A DNA stretch of 64,000 bases from Gemmatimonadetes bacterium 2013_60CM_65_52 (GCA_002215645.1 NGFI01000006.1:1-64000); one strand, 5' to 3'; numbered from the stretch's first letter, positions 35,526-45,299 are shown. Numbers and translations: made by a program. Notes: generated from the sequence alone by a model not told the origin.

Positions 35526-35735
35526 CTACGCGGCGCCCGCGATATACCGCGCGAGACGTCCGCACTCACGACACTGCAGCGTGACCTGCGAGCGCGGCGG
35601 CGGCGGAAAGTCGTCGGGCGTCCGCTCGATCTGTCCCGAGCAGGATGGACAGCTCAGCGGGGAGCCGTTCCGATCGTTCGCGATGAGGTGGAGCGCTTGC
35701 ACTGGGTTATACGTAGCCGGTCGCGGCTTGCGCAT
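35526..35735 (-). CDS. Small zinc-ribbon protein
   Basis: A 69-residue protein with one CPSC...CREC zinc ribbon (residues about 29-58) after a short basic N-terminus (MRKPRPATYNP). GGAGGGCCA directly before the ATG is a good ribosome site. The function is unknown. Confidence 0.75.
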   Translation of the reverse strand: MRKPRPATYNPVQALHLIANDRNGSPLSCPSCSGQIERTPDDFPPPPRSQVTLQCRECGRLARYIAGAA

Positions 35736-36179
35736 TGGCCCTCCAAAATGATTTCGCACACACCCGGGTGAATTCGGGCTCCGGGTAGCCCTTGAAGAAT
35801 AGTAACCTTCAAATGCCCTAAAGCACAGTGGGGCATTGTCTTGCGGCCCAAAATCGACCATCTGCCCACTTGACGCCATTCTGCGGACGTCCGTGGCCCG
35901 TGCCGCTGTGCCACCTGCACCGTCTCGAGCCCTCCCGTGCTCGACCGCCAACCATCCGCGGACGCCTGGGACGCGAGTCCACAAGCGTTATACCGCCATG
36001 AAGTCGCCGGGTTCCCAAAAGGCCGTTCGGAGCGGTTAACTCGCGCAATTTCCGTCGTGCGGCCTGTTTGCCCGTTGGCCCGGGCTGCGACACATCGTCG
36101 CAGGTCTCGCAAGCGCGATACTTGCCAGCGTGCTGGGCATGTTCCCCGGAGCATACCCAGCCACAGAGGAGATGCAGCG
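35736..36179. other. Gene-free stretch with one palindrome
   Basis: This 444-base divergent spacer between the zinc-ribbon gene and the lysine-rich gene has no convincing reading frame. It holds a palindrome TTGAAG-N9-CTTCAA at 35792-35812, about 60 bases upstream of the zinc-ribbon start, with a TATTCT hexamer on the minus strand inside it. Elsewhere nothing was recognised. Confidence 0.5.
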
Positions 36180-36566
36180 ATGGCCATGAAGAAGAAGGCT
36201 CGCTCCACCAGGAGCAGCGGGCGAAAGGCAGCAGCCAAGCGCTCCGGAGGAAAGGTGGGCTCAGCCGCCCGGCGAAAGGCGGCCGCAGGGGCAAGGGGCG
36301 CAGGGAGGAAAGGAGCCGGCGCGAGGCGCTCGTCGTCGAAGGCGACAGCGAAACGCGGTGCCAAACGGACGGGGGCGAAGAAATCAGCGAAGCGCGCGCC
36401 GAAAAAGACTGCGACCCGCGCAGCGCGTCAGCGATCGATGTCCATCGTCGACCGCGTGAAGCGAGTGGCTTCGGGAGTCGTCGAGCAAGCCCAGTCCGCC
36501 GTAACCCACGGCGTTGACGCCGCCCGGGAGCTCGGCGAGAACATCGTTGAGCGCGTGACGACTTGA
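36180..36566 (+). CDS. Lysine/arginine/alanine-rich histone-like protein with helical C-terminus
   Basis: A 128-residue very basic protein. Residues 1-85 are low-complexity (KKKARSTRSSGRKAAAKRS, TAKRGAKRTGAKKSAKRAPKK). Residues about 86-128 form an amphipathic helix (SIVDRVKRVASGVVEQAQSAV...ELGENIVERV) that could mediate self-association. It resembles H1-like/AlgP-type nucleoid proteins in composition only. GAGGAG at 36168 supports ATG 36180; a second ATG follows at 36186. Confidence 0.75.
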   Translation: MAMKKKARSTRSSGRKAAAKRSGGKVGSAARRKAAAGARGAGRKGAGARRSSSKATAKRGAKRTGAKKSAKRAPKKTATRAARQRSMSIVDRVKRVASGVVEQAQSAVTHGVDAARELGENIVERVTT

Positions 36567-36594
36567 CCCATGTCCTTCGTCGCTGCGCCGGCGC

Positions 36595-37467
36595 TCAGCT
36601 GGCGTGGCGGCGGAGGAACTGCACCACGAGCGTCGCGACCTGATCCTTGCAGTAGTCCACTGTGATGACGTGGCCGCAGCCGGACACCCAGTGGCTCTCG
36701 ACCGGCCGCCGAAACCCGGCAAGTGCCTTGAGAGCACGGTCGGCGGGAATGCGGTTGTCCTGCCTGGAGTTGATCACCAGCGTCGGCTGCGTAATGAAAG
36801 GCAAAGCCGCGTATCCCGCATCTGCGGTCTCCACGAGCGCCTGGACGGCCCCGGGCGAGAACGTGCCGTAGGCGCGACTCTCCAACGATGCGGCGCTGTC
36901 GTGTACCGACGACTCACCCCTGCCGCCCAGATAGGGAGTGACTGCACCCCACAGCCAACGAAATCGGGCCGCCAGCCGAATGCTGGTCGGCGGGACGAGA
37001 TACGGTGCAAGGAGCACGAGCGCACTCACTTCGGCATGTTCCCTGGCGAGACGGACCGCGATCGCGCCGCCCATGGAAAGACCCACGATTGCGGCGCCTC
37101 GCGACTGTGACTGAAGCAGCGTCAGCGCCGATTCCGCCGAGTCGTAATACTCCGCCGACGTCGTTTGGGCGAAGGCTCTCGGAGACCTTCCATGCCCGGG
37201 AAGAAGCGGCGCATGAACCGTATAGCCCTCGTCGGCGAGTCGTCGTGCAAGCTCCCGAAATGATTGCGGCGAATCGCCCGAGCCGTGGAGCAGGAGAACG
37301 CCGATGCCGTTCGTTCCCGGGAGCGTGAACGATTCTGCACCGAGCGCCACCCCATCAGCGCCAAATTCATATCGGGCCGAATATTCTGCGTCCGTCTCGC
37401 GCGCGATGCGTGCCCGATTGGCGATGAGTCCTGCTGTCGCCAAGCCGACTATCCATGGAATGGTCAC
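36595..37467 (-). CDS. Alpha/beta hydrolase, monoacylglycerol lipase/carboxylesterase-like
   Basis: A 290-residue serine hydrolase. An N-terminal hydrophobic segment (IPWIVGLATAGLIANRA) suggests a membrane anchor or signal. The core has VLLLHGSGDSPQSF (oxyanion HG), GHGRSPRAF, the nucleophile elbow GLSMGG, an aspartate in NSRQDNRIPAD and the histidine in SGCGHVITVD. The pattern matches Est30-type carboxylesterases. The start is GTG 37467, because no ATG lies in frame before the fold. It follows the MoeB-like gene by 16 bases. Confidence 0.87.
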   Translation of the reverse strand: MTIPWIVGLATAGLIANRARIARETDAEYSARYEFGADGVALGAESFTLPGTNGIGVLLLHGSGDSPQSFRELARRLADEGYTVHAPLLPGHGRSPRAFAQTTSAEYYDSAESALTLLQSQSRGAAIVGLSMGGAIAVRLAREHAEVSALVLLAPYLVPPTSIRLAARFRWLWGAVTPYLGGRGESSVHDSAASLESRAYGTFSPGAVQALVETADAGYAALPFITQPTLVINSRQDNRIPADRALKALAGFRRPVESHWVSGCGHVITVDYCKDQVATLVVQFLRRHAS

Positions 37468-37483
37468 CGTGTATCTGGGCCGG

Positions 37484-38692
37484 TCAGTATCGGCGTAGCG
37501 TCGGGTCGATCTCGACCGACCAACGATCGATGCCGCCCACGAGATTGCGCACGCGATTGAAGCCCTGATCGCGCAGCCACGCTGTCGCCGCCGCGCTCCG
37601 CATGCCGTGATGGCAGTAGGCCACGATCTCGGTATCGCGAGCAAGCGAGTGTACTGCCTGCGGCAGCGCGCTCAGTGGAACGAGCCGCGCCTGTGGGAGC
37701 CGGGCGATCGCCCACTCGTATGGCTCGCGGACGTCGAGGACGGTGATGGGCTCGCCCTGACGGAGTCGCGCCGCAAGCCGATTCGGCGTGATCTCGTCAT
37801 CACTGAGCGCTTCGTCCGCGTCCGTCTCGTTCGGTCGCTGGGTCTTGGTATCCTCACCGCAGAATGCCTCGTAGTCCTGTAGCGTCGCAATCTCGCGCGT
37901 GCCACACGCGGGGCAGCCCGCATCCCGTGCAACCTCGATTGTCCGGAAGCGCATGTGAAGAGCGTCCACCAACAAGAGCTTGCCGATCAACGGTTCACCG
38001 ATACCGACGATCAGCTTGATGGCCTCGGTGGCCTGCATTGCTCCGATCATTCCCGGTAGCACGCCGAATACGCCCGCCTCGGCGCAGTTGGGCGCGAGCT
38101 CGGGGGGCGGCGGCTCCGGAAAGAGGCAGCGGTAACAGGGACCATCCGGGGCACTGAGCACGGAAAGCTGCCCGTCGAATCGTGAGACGCTTCCCTGCAC
38201 GTTCGTCTTTCCGAGGAGCACGCATGCGTCGTTCACCAGATAGCGTGTCGGAAAGTTGTCCGACCCATCGAGGACCAGATCGAATCGACGGATGATCTCC
38301 AGGGCATTCGCGCTCGAGAGGCGTACCTGAATCGGCTCGACGTCGATCAGTGGATTGAGATCACGTAGGCGGTCATACGCTGATTGTGTCTTCGGCAGCC
38401 CGACGTCGCGCGTCCCGTGGAGGACCTGGCGCTGAAGGTTGCTGATGTCGACTGCGTCCGCGTCGACGATGCCCAGACGACCAACGCCGGCGGCGGCGAG
38501 ATAGAGTGCCGCGGGGGAGCCAAGCCCTCCTGCGCCGATGAGAAGGACGCGCGCCGCTTTCAGCCGCCGCTGCCCTGGCTCGCCGATGCCCGGCAGGATC
38601 AGATGACGGTGATAGCGCTGGAGCTCGTCGGCGGTCAGATCCGGTTCGTTCTCGAACACCATGATGTGAGGTGGCGGAAACGAAGAATACAT
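37484..38692 (-). CDS. MoeB/ThiF-type adenylyltransferase with C-terminal rhodanese domain
   Basis: A 402-residue E1-like enzyme (MoeZ layout). It adenylates the C-terminal glycine of a small sulfur carrier such as MoaD or ThiS; the rhodanese domain then supplies sulfur. Seen: ATP-binding VLLIGAGGLGSPAALYLAAAGVG, VDADAVDISNLQRQVLHG, the zinc cysteines CYRC and CPAC, and the rhodanese active-site cysteine in IVAYCHHGMRS. ATG 38662 (MVFENEPD) is an alternative start. Pathway (molybdenum cofactor, thiamine or cysteine) cannot be decided. Confidence 0.92.
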   Translation of the reverse strand: MYSSFPPPHIMVFENEPDLTADELQRYHRHLILPGIGEPGQRRLKAARVLLIGAGGLGSPAALYLAAAGVGRLGIVDADAVDISNLQRQVLHGTRDVGLPKTQSAYDRLRDLNPLIDVEPIQVRLSSANALEIIRRFDLVLDGSDNFPTRYLVNDACVLLGKTNVQGSVSRFDGQLSVLSAPDGPCYRCLFPEPPPPELAPNCAEAGVFGVLPGMIGAMQATEAIKLIVGIGEPLIGKLLLVDALHMRFRTIEVARDAGCPACGTREIATLQDYEAFCGEDTKTQRPNETDADEALSDDEITPNRLAARLRQGEPITVLDVREPYEWAIARLPQARLVPLSALPQAVHSLARDTEIVAYCHHGMRSAAATAWLRDQGFNRVRNLVGGIDRWSVEIDPTLRRY

Positions 38693-38765
38693 GCTTCGAC
38701 GTCATCGCGACGGCGAGTCACCGACCGCCTGCACACCGAGATCCGAACGCGATCGCGCTGGAAGT

Positions 38766-39509
38766 CTACTGAATTGCCGCCGTGACCGTTGTTGTGTCGC
38801 CGAGGACGAGCGGTGCGACTTCTACCACCCCGGTGAGACGTTCGAAGAGCCGCGCCGTCGGCGCCACATAGAGCGTGCTGCCGACGCGCTCCACCAGCCC
38901 CTCACCGGTGAGCCGGCCGAGCACGAGTGAAACGGATTCGCGTGTGGCTCCGACGAGCTCGCACAGCAATCGGTATTGTGCGCTGGAGAGCTCGATGCGG
39001 CCGTCCGGATGCAGGAAGCTCGCGTGCGAAGCCATACGCTGGAGCGCGGACACAAGCCGCTGCTCCACAGACAGTGTCGTCAGCTCGCGAAGCCTGTCGA
39101 GCAGAGACGTGCGCTCTGCCATGACCTGCCCGATGAGGGCGAGTGCCTGTTGTGGGCGTTCTCGCACGAAGGCACGCAGGTTGGACGTGCTGACAAAGAT
39201 TGTCTCCGTTACTTCGTCTGCACGCGCATCGGTCGCATACAGCGCGTTTGGAGACAATCCTTCTGCCCCAAACGTTTCACCGGGCGTGGCGACCCACGGG
39301 ACGAATCCTCGGCCCGCACGCACGCGGCTGCGCAGGACGACGCAGCCGCGGAGGACGACAAAAACACCGTCGGCCGAAGTTCCCCGCTCGTAGATCTGGA
39401 AGCCCGCGGGCCAGGACGCGCGCGCGGCGTACTCCGCAATCTCGAGCAGATCCTCCTCCGTCAGGCGCTGGCCCGCAAACTCACCGCGTTCATGCCTGTG
39501 CTGCCGCAA
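38766..39509 (-). CDS. Crp/Fnr-family transcriptional regulator
   Basis: A 247-residue regulator. A cyclic-nucleotide-binding-type beta-roll (about 25-130, AGFQIYERGTSADGVFVVLRG) is joined by a long helix (ERTSLLDRLREL) to a Crp-type winged helix (about 170-235) with LSSAQYRLLCELVGATRESVSLVLGRLTGEGLVE. The RESV recognition helix is typical of the family. No FNR-type cysteine cluster is seen. The TTG at 39509 is the best start, preceded by GGAGTGAGCC. Targets are unknown. Confidence 0.88.
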   Translation of the reverse strand: MRQHRHERGEFAGQRLTEEDLLEIAEYAARASWPAGFQIYERGTSADGVFVVLRGCVVLRSRVRAGRGFVPWVATPGETFGAEGLSPNALYATDARADEVTETIFVSTSNLRAFVRERPQQALALIGQVMAERTSLLDRLRELTTLSVEQRLVSALQRMASHASFLHPDGRIELSSAQYRLLCELVGATRESVSLVLGRLTGEGLVERVGSTLYVAPTARLFERLTGVVEVAPLVLGDTTTVTAAIQ

Positions 39510-39598
39510 GGCTCACTCCTCATGTGCTCCCTACGGGCCACGCAATACATGGGCCCCGGGCAGCGCGCGGGCTCAGCGGTATCGCCAGTCCCTGAGCG

Positions 39599-41755
39599 CT
39601 AAGGGATGTCGAGCGCGCGCCGTGCCGCAGCTATCGCACGAGTAGCTGCGTCGAATCGCTGTGCCAAATCGGCAAGCTCGCTGCTTGCAAGTCGCTCGTC
39701 CGCCGCGCGCACCGCTTCATTCACGGACGGAAACACCATGTTTGCGTATCCATTGTCCTGATCGGCGACGTAAATGAGGTTGCGATACCAGGGACGGGTG
39801 CGAAGTCCCGCCGGTCGAATCAGCGCTCGTTCGACCTGAAGTAGCGCCGCATTCGTGGCTTGACGACGTTGACGTGATGGGCTGCCCGCTGCCAGCGCCG
39901 CATCGCGCGCCGCATTGAACGCGCGCGCTTCCTGTTCCATACCGGAGATGGCGCTGCGGAGTGCCGTCGTGGTCACCGCGCTCCATGACTTCGCGCCCAA
40001 TGCGCGATCGAGCGCTGGAACATATCCCTGCATCGTGCGCGCGAACTCCGCATAGTCGTATGGCAGAATGTCGGAGTTCGCGATGCGAAGCACCATGGCC
40101 GCACCAATGCGCGCCGCTGCGGCATGATACGCGAAGGTGGAATCGCCAAACCTGGACATCCACGTAAAGTCGTCGTACTGCGAGTGATACACACCACCGG
40201 CGCCGCCGAAACCCCATTCGGCAATGGGAATGCCGAGGTGGTTGTAGAATCCTGCGAAGTCCGATCCGCCTCCCGGATCTCCCATCGCCGGGCTCGCCGT
40301 GTCGGCCACGGACGACGCACGTTGCCACTCCGCATACACGCTTCCCTTTCCGCTAGGATCCGGAACGGCTTTCGCGACGTCCCGGAGCACGGGCCGTAGC
40401 GACGGCGATCCTCCTGCGTTGAAGCGAATGCCTTGCGCGGCCACGTCCTGATTGAGGTACGCCACGCCACCCCGCGACAGGCGAAGTGAATCGTCCTCCA
40501 CGAATTCCGTGGAGCCCATGAGCCCCCACTCCTCGGCATCCCATGTGGCGAATACGATCGTCCGCTTCGGTCGATGTCCGGCCTTCACGGCGTCGGCCAC
40601 TGCACGCGCCGCCTCAAGCACACTGACGCTCCCACTCACATTGTCGGCTGTACCGGGACCCCAACCGTCGCGGTGGCCGCCGATCATCACGATTTCGTCC
40701 GGATACTCGCTGCCACGCACGACGCCGAACGTGTCGTAGATCGGCTTGACACCGTGCGTCGCGCGATCGTCGGTGACGGCAACACGTGCACGAACGACAC
40801 CGGGACCGATGTGATATCGGAACGGCAGCCCGCCCTGCCATGACTGAGGCACCTCCTTTCCACGCAACGGCCCAAGCAGTTCACTCGCATTGCCGTAGGA
40901 GATGGGCACGACGGGAATGTGCGGAATCTGCATCTGGGCAATTGGTATCCGAGGCGCGCCCGATTTGCTCGGATACCCGGGCGTCGCCGGATCGCCCGCG
41001 CCGTTGTACACACTTCCACGTTGCACACCGTCGCGATTCCGCATTGGCCCGTCGGGGTACACGTCGCCACGTACGTATCCGTCGTCCTGCGGATCGCTGT
41101 AGATGAGCAGCGCGATGGCGCCGTGCTTCTCTGCCTCGCGGGCCTTGATACCTCGAAACGATCGTCCGTAGCGGGCGACCGCGACCCTTCCCTTTAGCGA
41201 TACTCCGAGCGAGTCGAGCTGCACATAGTCTTCGATGAGTCCATAGTTGACGTATACGACGTCGCCGCTGACGTCGCCGACACCGCTATGGCCATTGACG
41301 GTGAGGTATTGCGGTCCACTCGAGGTCGGATCGCCTGTGACCGGCGGCTCCGCGAGCGCCAGCTTCTTCGGCGTCGGCACCACGCGCCATACCGCCACTG
41401 ACGTCGCATGCGGAATGAACACGTCGTACTGCCGAACGTCCGTCTCCAACCCCATCGCCTTCATCTGCGCAATGACGTAGTCACGCGTGCGTTGCTGCGC
41501 CGGTGTTCCAGCGACGTGCGTTTCCTTCGACAGCTCACGCGAGTGAGCGCGCGCCCGTGCGGCATCGGGTCTCGCGATGGCCTCTGCTTCGAGAACACGC
41601 TCGGCCGCAGACCCTGCCGGCGAGTAGCCAGGAAGGGGCTGCTGCGCCATGGCGGTGATTGGACTCCACGCGAGGGCAAGTATCGCCGGCACTCGAAACA
41701 GAACGCGAGCTGTCGTTGTCATGGTACGCATGAATGGGTTGATGACGTGAGACAT
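39599..41755 (-). CDS. Exported M28 peptidase, glutamate carboxypeptidase II-like
   Basis: A 718-residue zinc peptidase with signal peptide (PAILALAWSPITAMAQQ). Order: N-terminal part, PA insert domain (about 120-300, VVYVNYGLIEDYVQLD...GRVAVARYG), M28 catalytic domain with GGHRDGWGPGTADNVSG, WDAEEWGLMGSTEF and a final histidine region YHSQYDDFTW, then a TFR-like dimerisation domain. The human homologue removes C-terminal glutamate from peptides. ATG 41755 lies directly after the upstream stop; ATG 41731 is an alternative. It is the last gene of a three-gene set. Confidence 0.92.
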   Translation of the reverse strand: MSHVINPFMRTMTTTARVLFRVPAILALAWSPITAMAQQPLPGYSPAGSAAERVLEAEAIARPDAARARAHSRELSKETHVAGTPAQQRTRDYVIAQMKAMGLETDVRQYDVFIPHATSVAVWRVVPTPKKLALAEPPVTGDPTSSGPQYLTVNGHSGVGDVSGDVVYVNYGLIEDYVQLDSLGVSLKGRVAVARYGRSFRGIKAREAEKHGAIALLIYSDPQDDGYVRGDVYPDGPMRNRDGVQRGSVYNGAGDPATPGYPSKSGAPRIPIAQMQIPHIPVVPISYGNASELLGPLRGKEVPQSWQGGLPFRYHIGPGVVRARVAVTDDRATHGVKPIYDTFGVVRGSEYPDEIVMIGGHRDGWGPGTADNVSGSVSVLEAARAVADAVKAGHRPKRTIVFATWDAEEWGLMGSTEFVEDDSLRLSRGGVAYLNQDVAAQGIRFNAGGSPSLRPVLRDVAKAVPDPSGKGSVYAEWQRASSVADTASPAMGDPGGGSDFAGFYNHLGIPIAEWGFGGAGGVYHSQYDDFTWMSRFGDSTFAYHAAAARIGAAMVLRIANSDILPYDYAEFARTMQGYVPALDRALGAKSWSAVTTTALRSAISGMEQEARAFNAARDAALAAGSPSRQRRQATNAALLQVERALIRPAGLRTRPWYRNLIYVADQDNGYANMVFPSVNEAVRAADERLASSELADLAQRFDAATRAIAAARRALDIP

Positions 41756-42367
41756 TCAGTCGAAGTCGCGCATGGCCGCGGCAATGGCCGTCCGCAGGCG
41801 GCGCTCCCGATCCGGACCTTCGCGCACGCTGCTCGCGAGGACATCGAGTAGACGGAGCATTTCATCTTCGATGAATTGCTCGCGCTCACGCACGCCCAGT
41901 GCGTCGAGAGAGCGCTCGGCAAGCGAGCGCAAACGGGCGAGGGTTTCTTGATCGAAGGCGCGGAGCTGCCCGCGGCTCGGAGCTGCTTCCATTGGTGGCC
42001 GATCGCGCCGTCGGCGCCCGGCCTCGAGCAGCGCGGACATCGGCGCGAGTGCGATCACGAAGGAGCCGGGCGTGTGTTCGGAAAATGAAACGATGACGTT
42101 CTTTCGGCGCAGCTCGTGAAATACGCGAACACACGCGTCCTTGACCACGGGTACGCCGTCGTCGCTGTTGTTTCCTCGTCCGGTGACGACGAGGACTTCC
42201 TTGGCATCCGCTACTTGTTGCTGTCGGAGCCAGTTGCGCACACGATGAGATGCGTCGGCCGCCGTGGGCAGAGCGCTCCGGATATTCAGCGTGCGGGAGG
42301 GACCGAAGCGCACCTCGTCGAACGCCTGATGCAGACCCTTGAGCCCTCGCTCCGGACGCTCGCCCAT
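41756..42367 (-). CDS. Smr-domain protein
   Basis: A 203-residue protein with a Smr (MutS2 C-terminal-type) nuclease-like domain at about 20-115: VRNWLRQQQVADAKEVLVVTGRGNNSDDGVPVVKDAC. A charged, helical C-terminal tail follows. Smr domains nick DNA or RNA. ATG 42367 lies four bases after the preceding stop, and its own stop touches the next ATG; the three genes are therefore translated as one unit. Confidence 0.85.
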   Translation of the reverse strand: MGERPERGLKGLHQAFDEVRFGPSRTLNIRSALPTAADASHRVRNWLRQQQVADAKEVLVVTGRGNNSDDGVPVVKDACVRVFHELRRKNVIVSFSEHTPGSFVIALAPMSALLEAGRRRRDRPPMEAAPSRGQLRAFDQETLARLRSLAERSLDALGVREREQFIEDEMLRLLDVLASSVREGPDRERRLRTAIAAAMRDFD

Positions 42368-42371
42368 CCGT

Positions 42372-43991
42372 CTATTGTCGGTTTTCCGGACGGAGTGCCC
42401 GCTCGAGGACGTGGCCGTCGAGGTGCTCGGTTGCCGTGACGCCGGCGACGCGCGCCAGCGTCGGTGCCATGTCCACGACCAGAGCACGCTCCGCGTAGCG
42501 GCCCGCGATGAACCACGGGCCATAGAAGATCACTGGCACACGCGCGTCGGCATCATACGGTGTGCCGTGCTCCGCGATCTTGGCGTCCGCCGGATATCCA
42601 CCCTCGACGGGAGTGAAGACCACTTCAACCGGTGAATCCGGTGGAATCATGTGCACCCACCGACGCGTGATCGCGTCGTGAATGGTATCCCTGGCGGCCA
42701 GATCGCGAACACGATCCACACGGTCGATCCCCGGTGCACGACGAAGCGCGGCGATGAAGCGCGCAAGGATGGGATCCGGACTCACCCCTGCCTCGGCAAA
42801 GCGTCGGCGATCGACGTAAACGAGTGGTCCATCGAGCACAATAGCGGTCGTATCGAGGCCGGCCGCGCGCATTTGGGACTGCAGTGCGTGGACAGCTGGC
42901 CGGACGTCGTAGCGGATTGGCGCGTTTCTGTGTGCGCGCCGCGCGGCAAGCTCGGGAAAGCTCGTCACGCCGTGATCTGCCGTGAGCGCAAAGACGATGG
43001 CGCTCGAATCGCGCAGCTTGTACAGCGAATCGATGAACGCGCCAAGCGACCGATCCAGACGGAGAATGTGGTCGTGGATCTCGCGTGACTCCGGGCCGTA
43101 GCGATGGCCGATGTAATCCGTTGCAGACAGAGAGATGGCAAGGACGTCCGTTGCGGAGCCGGCACCGAGCCGGAGTGCGTTGACCCCCTCGAGTGCCGCG
43201 TCGAGCGTGAGTTCATCCATCCACGGCGTGAATGGGAGATCGAGAGCGGCGCGGACCGTGTCGGAGGACAGTACGTGCGGAAAGACGAAGTCCGCGCCCT
43301 CGTGCTCCATTGGCTCCGAATCCGGCTCGGCGTATTGATTCGCTGGTAGCAGCAGATTCCACTCTCCGCCGGCGTGTCGCTGCGCAAAACGCCGCGAGTT
43401 CACTCGGCGGATCCATTCCGGCAGCGTGTCCCCGTAATATCGGCTGGTCGTGAATTCGCCGTTCGACGTGGCGTACCAGAACACACTCTGTTTTGCACGG
43501 CCCATCGGGAGAATGGCTCCACGATCCTTACGCGAAATGGACAGTCCGCGCGAGCGCTGGTCGCGCGTGCGCAGCCAGTCCATCAGCACCGAGCCACGGA
43601 AGCGGTACGGAGATGCGGGCAGGTCGCGCGACGTCAGCAGCGGCGCCTGGGGATCCTCCACTCCCGCCGTATTGCGAAGAATTCCTGTCGACCGCGGAAA
43701 GCGCCCGGACATGACGACGGAGTGACCCGGTGCCGTCTCGGTCACGGCGTGGTCGTGATATGCATTCGTGAACACCGCGCCATGCTGCGCAAGCCGGGCC
43801 AACCCTCCGCTCAGCTGCGTGCTCCATTGATCCACGTACTCGGCGCGCATCTGATCGACCGTGAGAAAGACGATCAGCGTCGGACGCGTTGGTGGATGGA
43901 CGGCCTGTGCGCCAGCCGTGCCGCCAATGACCGCGAGGGCGGCTGCGAACGTGGAACTACGCAGGAAACGGTATCTGATCGGGAGATGCAT
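42372..43991 (-). CDS. Exported alkaline phosphatase-superfamily enzyme (PafA-like)
   Basis: A 539-residue phosphomonoesterase/phosphodiesterase. A signal peptide (SSTFAAALAVIGGTAGAQA) precedes the core with metal ligands and nucleophile: D in FLTVDQMR, threonine nucleophile in VTETAPGHSVVMSG, SATDYIGHRYGPES, LTADHGV and a late histidine in EHGTPYDADARVP. The threonine nucleophile and spacing fit calcium-independent PafA-type periplasmic phosphatases, which release phosphate from organic esters. The first gene of the operon with the Smr and M28 genes. Confidence 0.9.
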   Translation of the reverse strand: MHLPIRYRFLRSSTFAAALAVIGGTAGAQAVHPPTRPTLIVFLTVDQMRAEYVDQWSTQLSGGLARLAQHGAVFTNAYHDHAVTETAPGHSVVMSGRFPRSTGILRNTAGVEDPQAPLLTSRDLPASPYRFRGSVLMDWLRTRDQRSRGLSISRKDRGAILPMGRAKQSVFWYATSNGEFTTSRYYGDTLPEWIRRVNSRRFAQRHAGGEWNLLLPANQYAEPDSEPMEHEGADFVFPHVLSSDTVRAALDLPFTPWMDELTLDAALEGVNALRLGAGSATDVLAISLSATDYIGHRYGPESREIHDHILRLDRSLGAFIDSLYKLRDSSAIVFALTADHGVTSFPELAARRAHRNAPIRYDVRPAVHALQSQMRAAGLDTTAIVLDGPLVYVDRRRFAEAGVSPDPILARFIAALRRAPGIDRVDRVRDLAARDTIHDAITRRWVHMIPPDSPVEVVFTPVEGGYPADAKIAEHGTPYDADARVPVIFYGPWFIAGRYAERALVVDMAPTLARVAGVTATEHLDGHVLERALRPENRQ

Positions 43992-44066
43992 CGCTCGTGT
44001 TCATCGGAAGCGGAGAGCCGAAAATCTACATCGACGTCGGCGCTCCGGCTGCGTGCGTCAGCGACT

Positions 44067-45299
44067 CTACAGAATCGTTTCCAGTATGTGGAGTCCCTGC
44101 GTCAGATCCTCCCGCGTGGCGATGAGCGGGGGCAGTATGCGCACCGTGTGCTCGCCGGCCGAGCAGACCAGCAGGCCGTGTCCCAGCGCATCAGCCACGA
44201 TCTGGGACGCAGTATTGATGACGTCCACACCCCAGATGAACCCCATGCCGCGCACCTGCCGGATGCGACCGGTCCGCTCCGCGAGCGCATTCAGCTGCGC
44301 GCCGAACCACGCGCCCGTGTCACGCACGTGTGCCAGCAGCGCGGGATCCGAGAGACGATCCAGCACATGGAGAGCGACGGACGCCACGAACGGTCCACCG
44401 CCAAATGTCGTCCCGTGATCGCCAGACTTGATCGTGGATGCGATCTCGTCGGTCAGGAGAATGGCTCCCATTGGCAGACCACCCGCTATTGGCTTCGCCA
44501 ACGTCAGCATGTCCGGAACGACGCCGGTCTGCTCGTAGGCGAAGAGCGTTCCCGTGCGTCCCAGGCCGCACTGAATTTCGTCAAAGATGAGCGCGATGCT
44601 GCGCTCGAGCGTGATGGCGCGCAGCTCCCGTAACAGGCCGGAATCCATCACGCGTACGCCGCCCTCCCCCTGCACCGGCTCGACGATGAGCGCGGCGGCG
44701 GTATCCTCGCTCAGCGCGGCATCGAGCTCGGTGAGATCGCGCTCGAAGATCGACACGCCCGCGGCGAGCGGGCGGAATGGCAACCGATACGCCGGTCGAT
44801 CGGTCGCCGCGAGTGTGGCGAACAGCCGCCCGTGGAACGCCCCGCGCAGCGCCAGAATCTCGTGCTTTGCTTCGCCGCGCGTGCGCGCCCAGCGCCGCGC
44901 AAACTTGAACGCGCCTTCATTTGCTTCCGCGCCCGAGTTGCAGAAGAACACCTTGTCCGCGAACGAGCGCGACACCAGTGCGGCCGCAAGCCGCTCGCCC
45001 GGAGACGTGTTGAAGAGATTCGATGTATGCACCAGCCCGTCCGATGCCGCGTGCAGCGCGGCCTTGAGACCCGGGTCATCGTATCCGAGCGCATTCACCG
45101 CGATACCGCTCACGAAGTCGAGATACGCCTTGCCCTCGGGATCGAACAGGCGAACGCCGCTGCCACGCACGAATTCGACCGGAGCTCGCTTGTATGTGCC
45201 AAGAATGGGACTCTCGAGCGCGGCATCGACCGCGCCTGCGGACGACGCCTCGTTCCGGGGAGAGGATGCTCCGGTGGACTTCAATGCTGATGCAGTCAT
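44067..45299 (-). CDS. argD: Acetylornithine aminotransferase
   Basis: PLP class III transaminase forming N-acetylornithine. Seen: YLDFVSGIAVNALGYDDPGL, FFCNSGAEANEGAFKFARR, FHGRLFATLAAT, FDEIQCGLGRTG, the PLP lysine in LTLAKPIAGGLPMGA and TTFGGGPFVASVAL. The 410-residue length is normal. The ATG overlaps the argB stop (ATGA). It may also serve succinyl-diaminopimelate metabolism, as in many bacteria. Confidence 0.95.
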   Translation of the reverse strand: MTASALKSTGASSPRNEASSAGAVDAALESPILGTYKRAPVEFVRGSGVRLFDPEGKAYLDFVSGIAVNALGYDDPGLKAALHAASDGLVHTSNLFNTSPGERLAAALVSRSFADKVFFCNSGAEANEGAFKFARRWARTRGEAKHEILALRGAFHGRLFATLAATDRPAYRLPFRPLAAGVSIFERDLTELDAALSEDTAAALIVEPVQGEGGVRVMDSGLLRELRAITLERSIALIFDEIQCGLGRTGTLFAYEQTGVVPDMLTLAKPIAGGLPMGAILLTDEIASTIKSGDHGTTFGGGPFVASVALHVLDRLSDPALLAHVRDTGAWFGAQLNALAERTGRIRQVRGMGFIWGVDVINTASQIVADALGHGLLVCSAGEHTVRILPPLIATREDLTQGLHILETIL

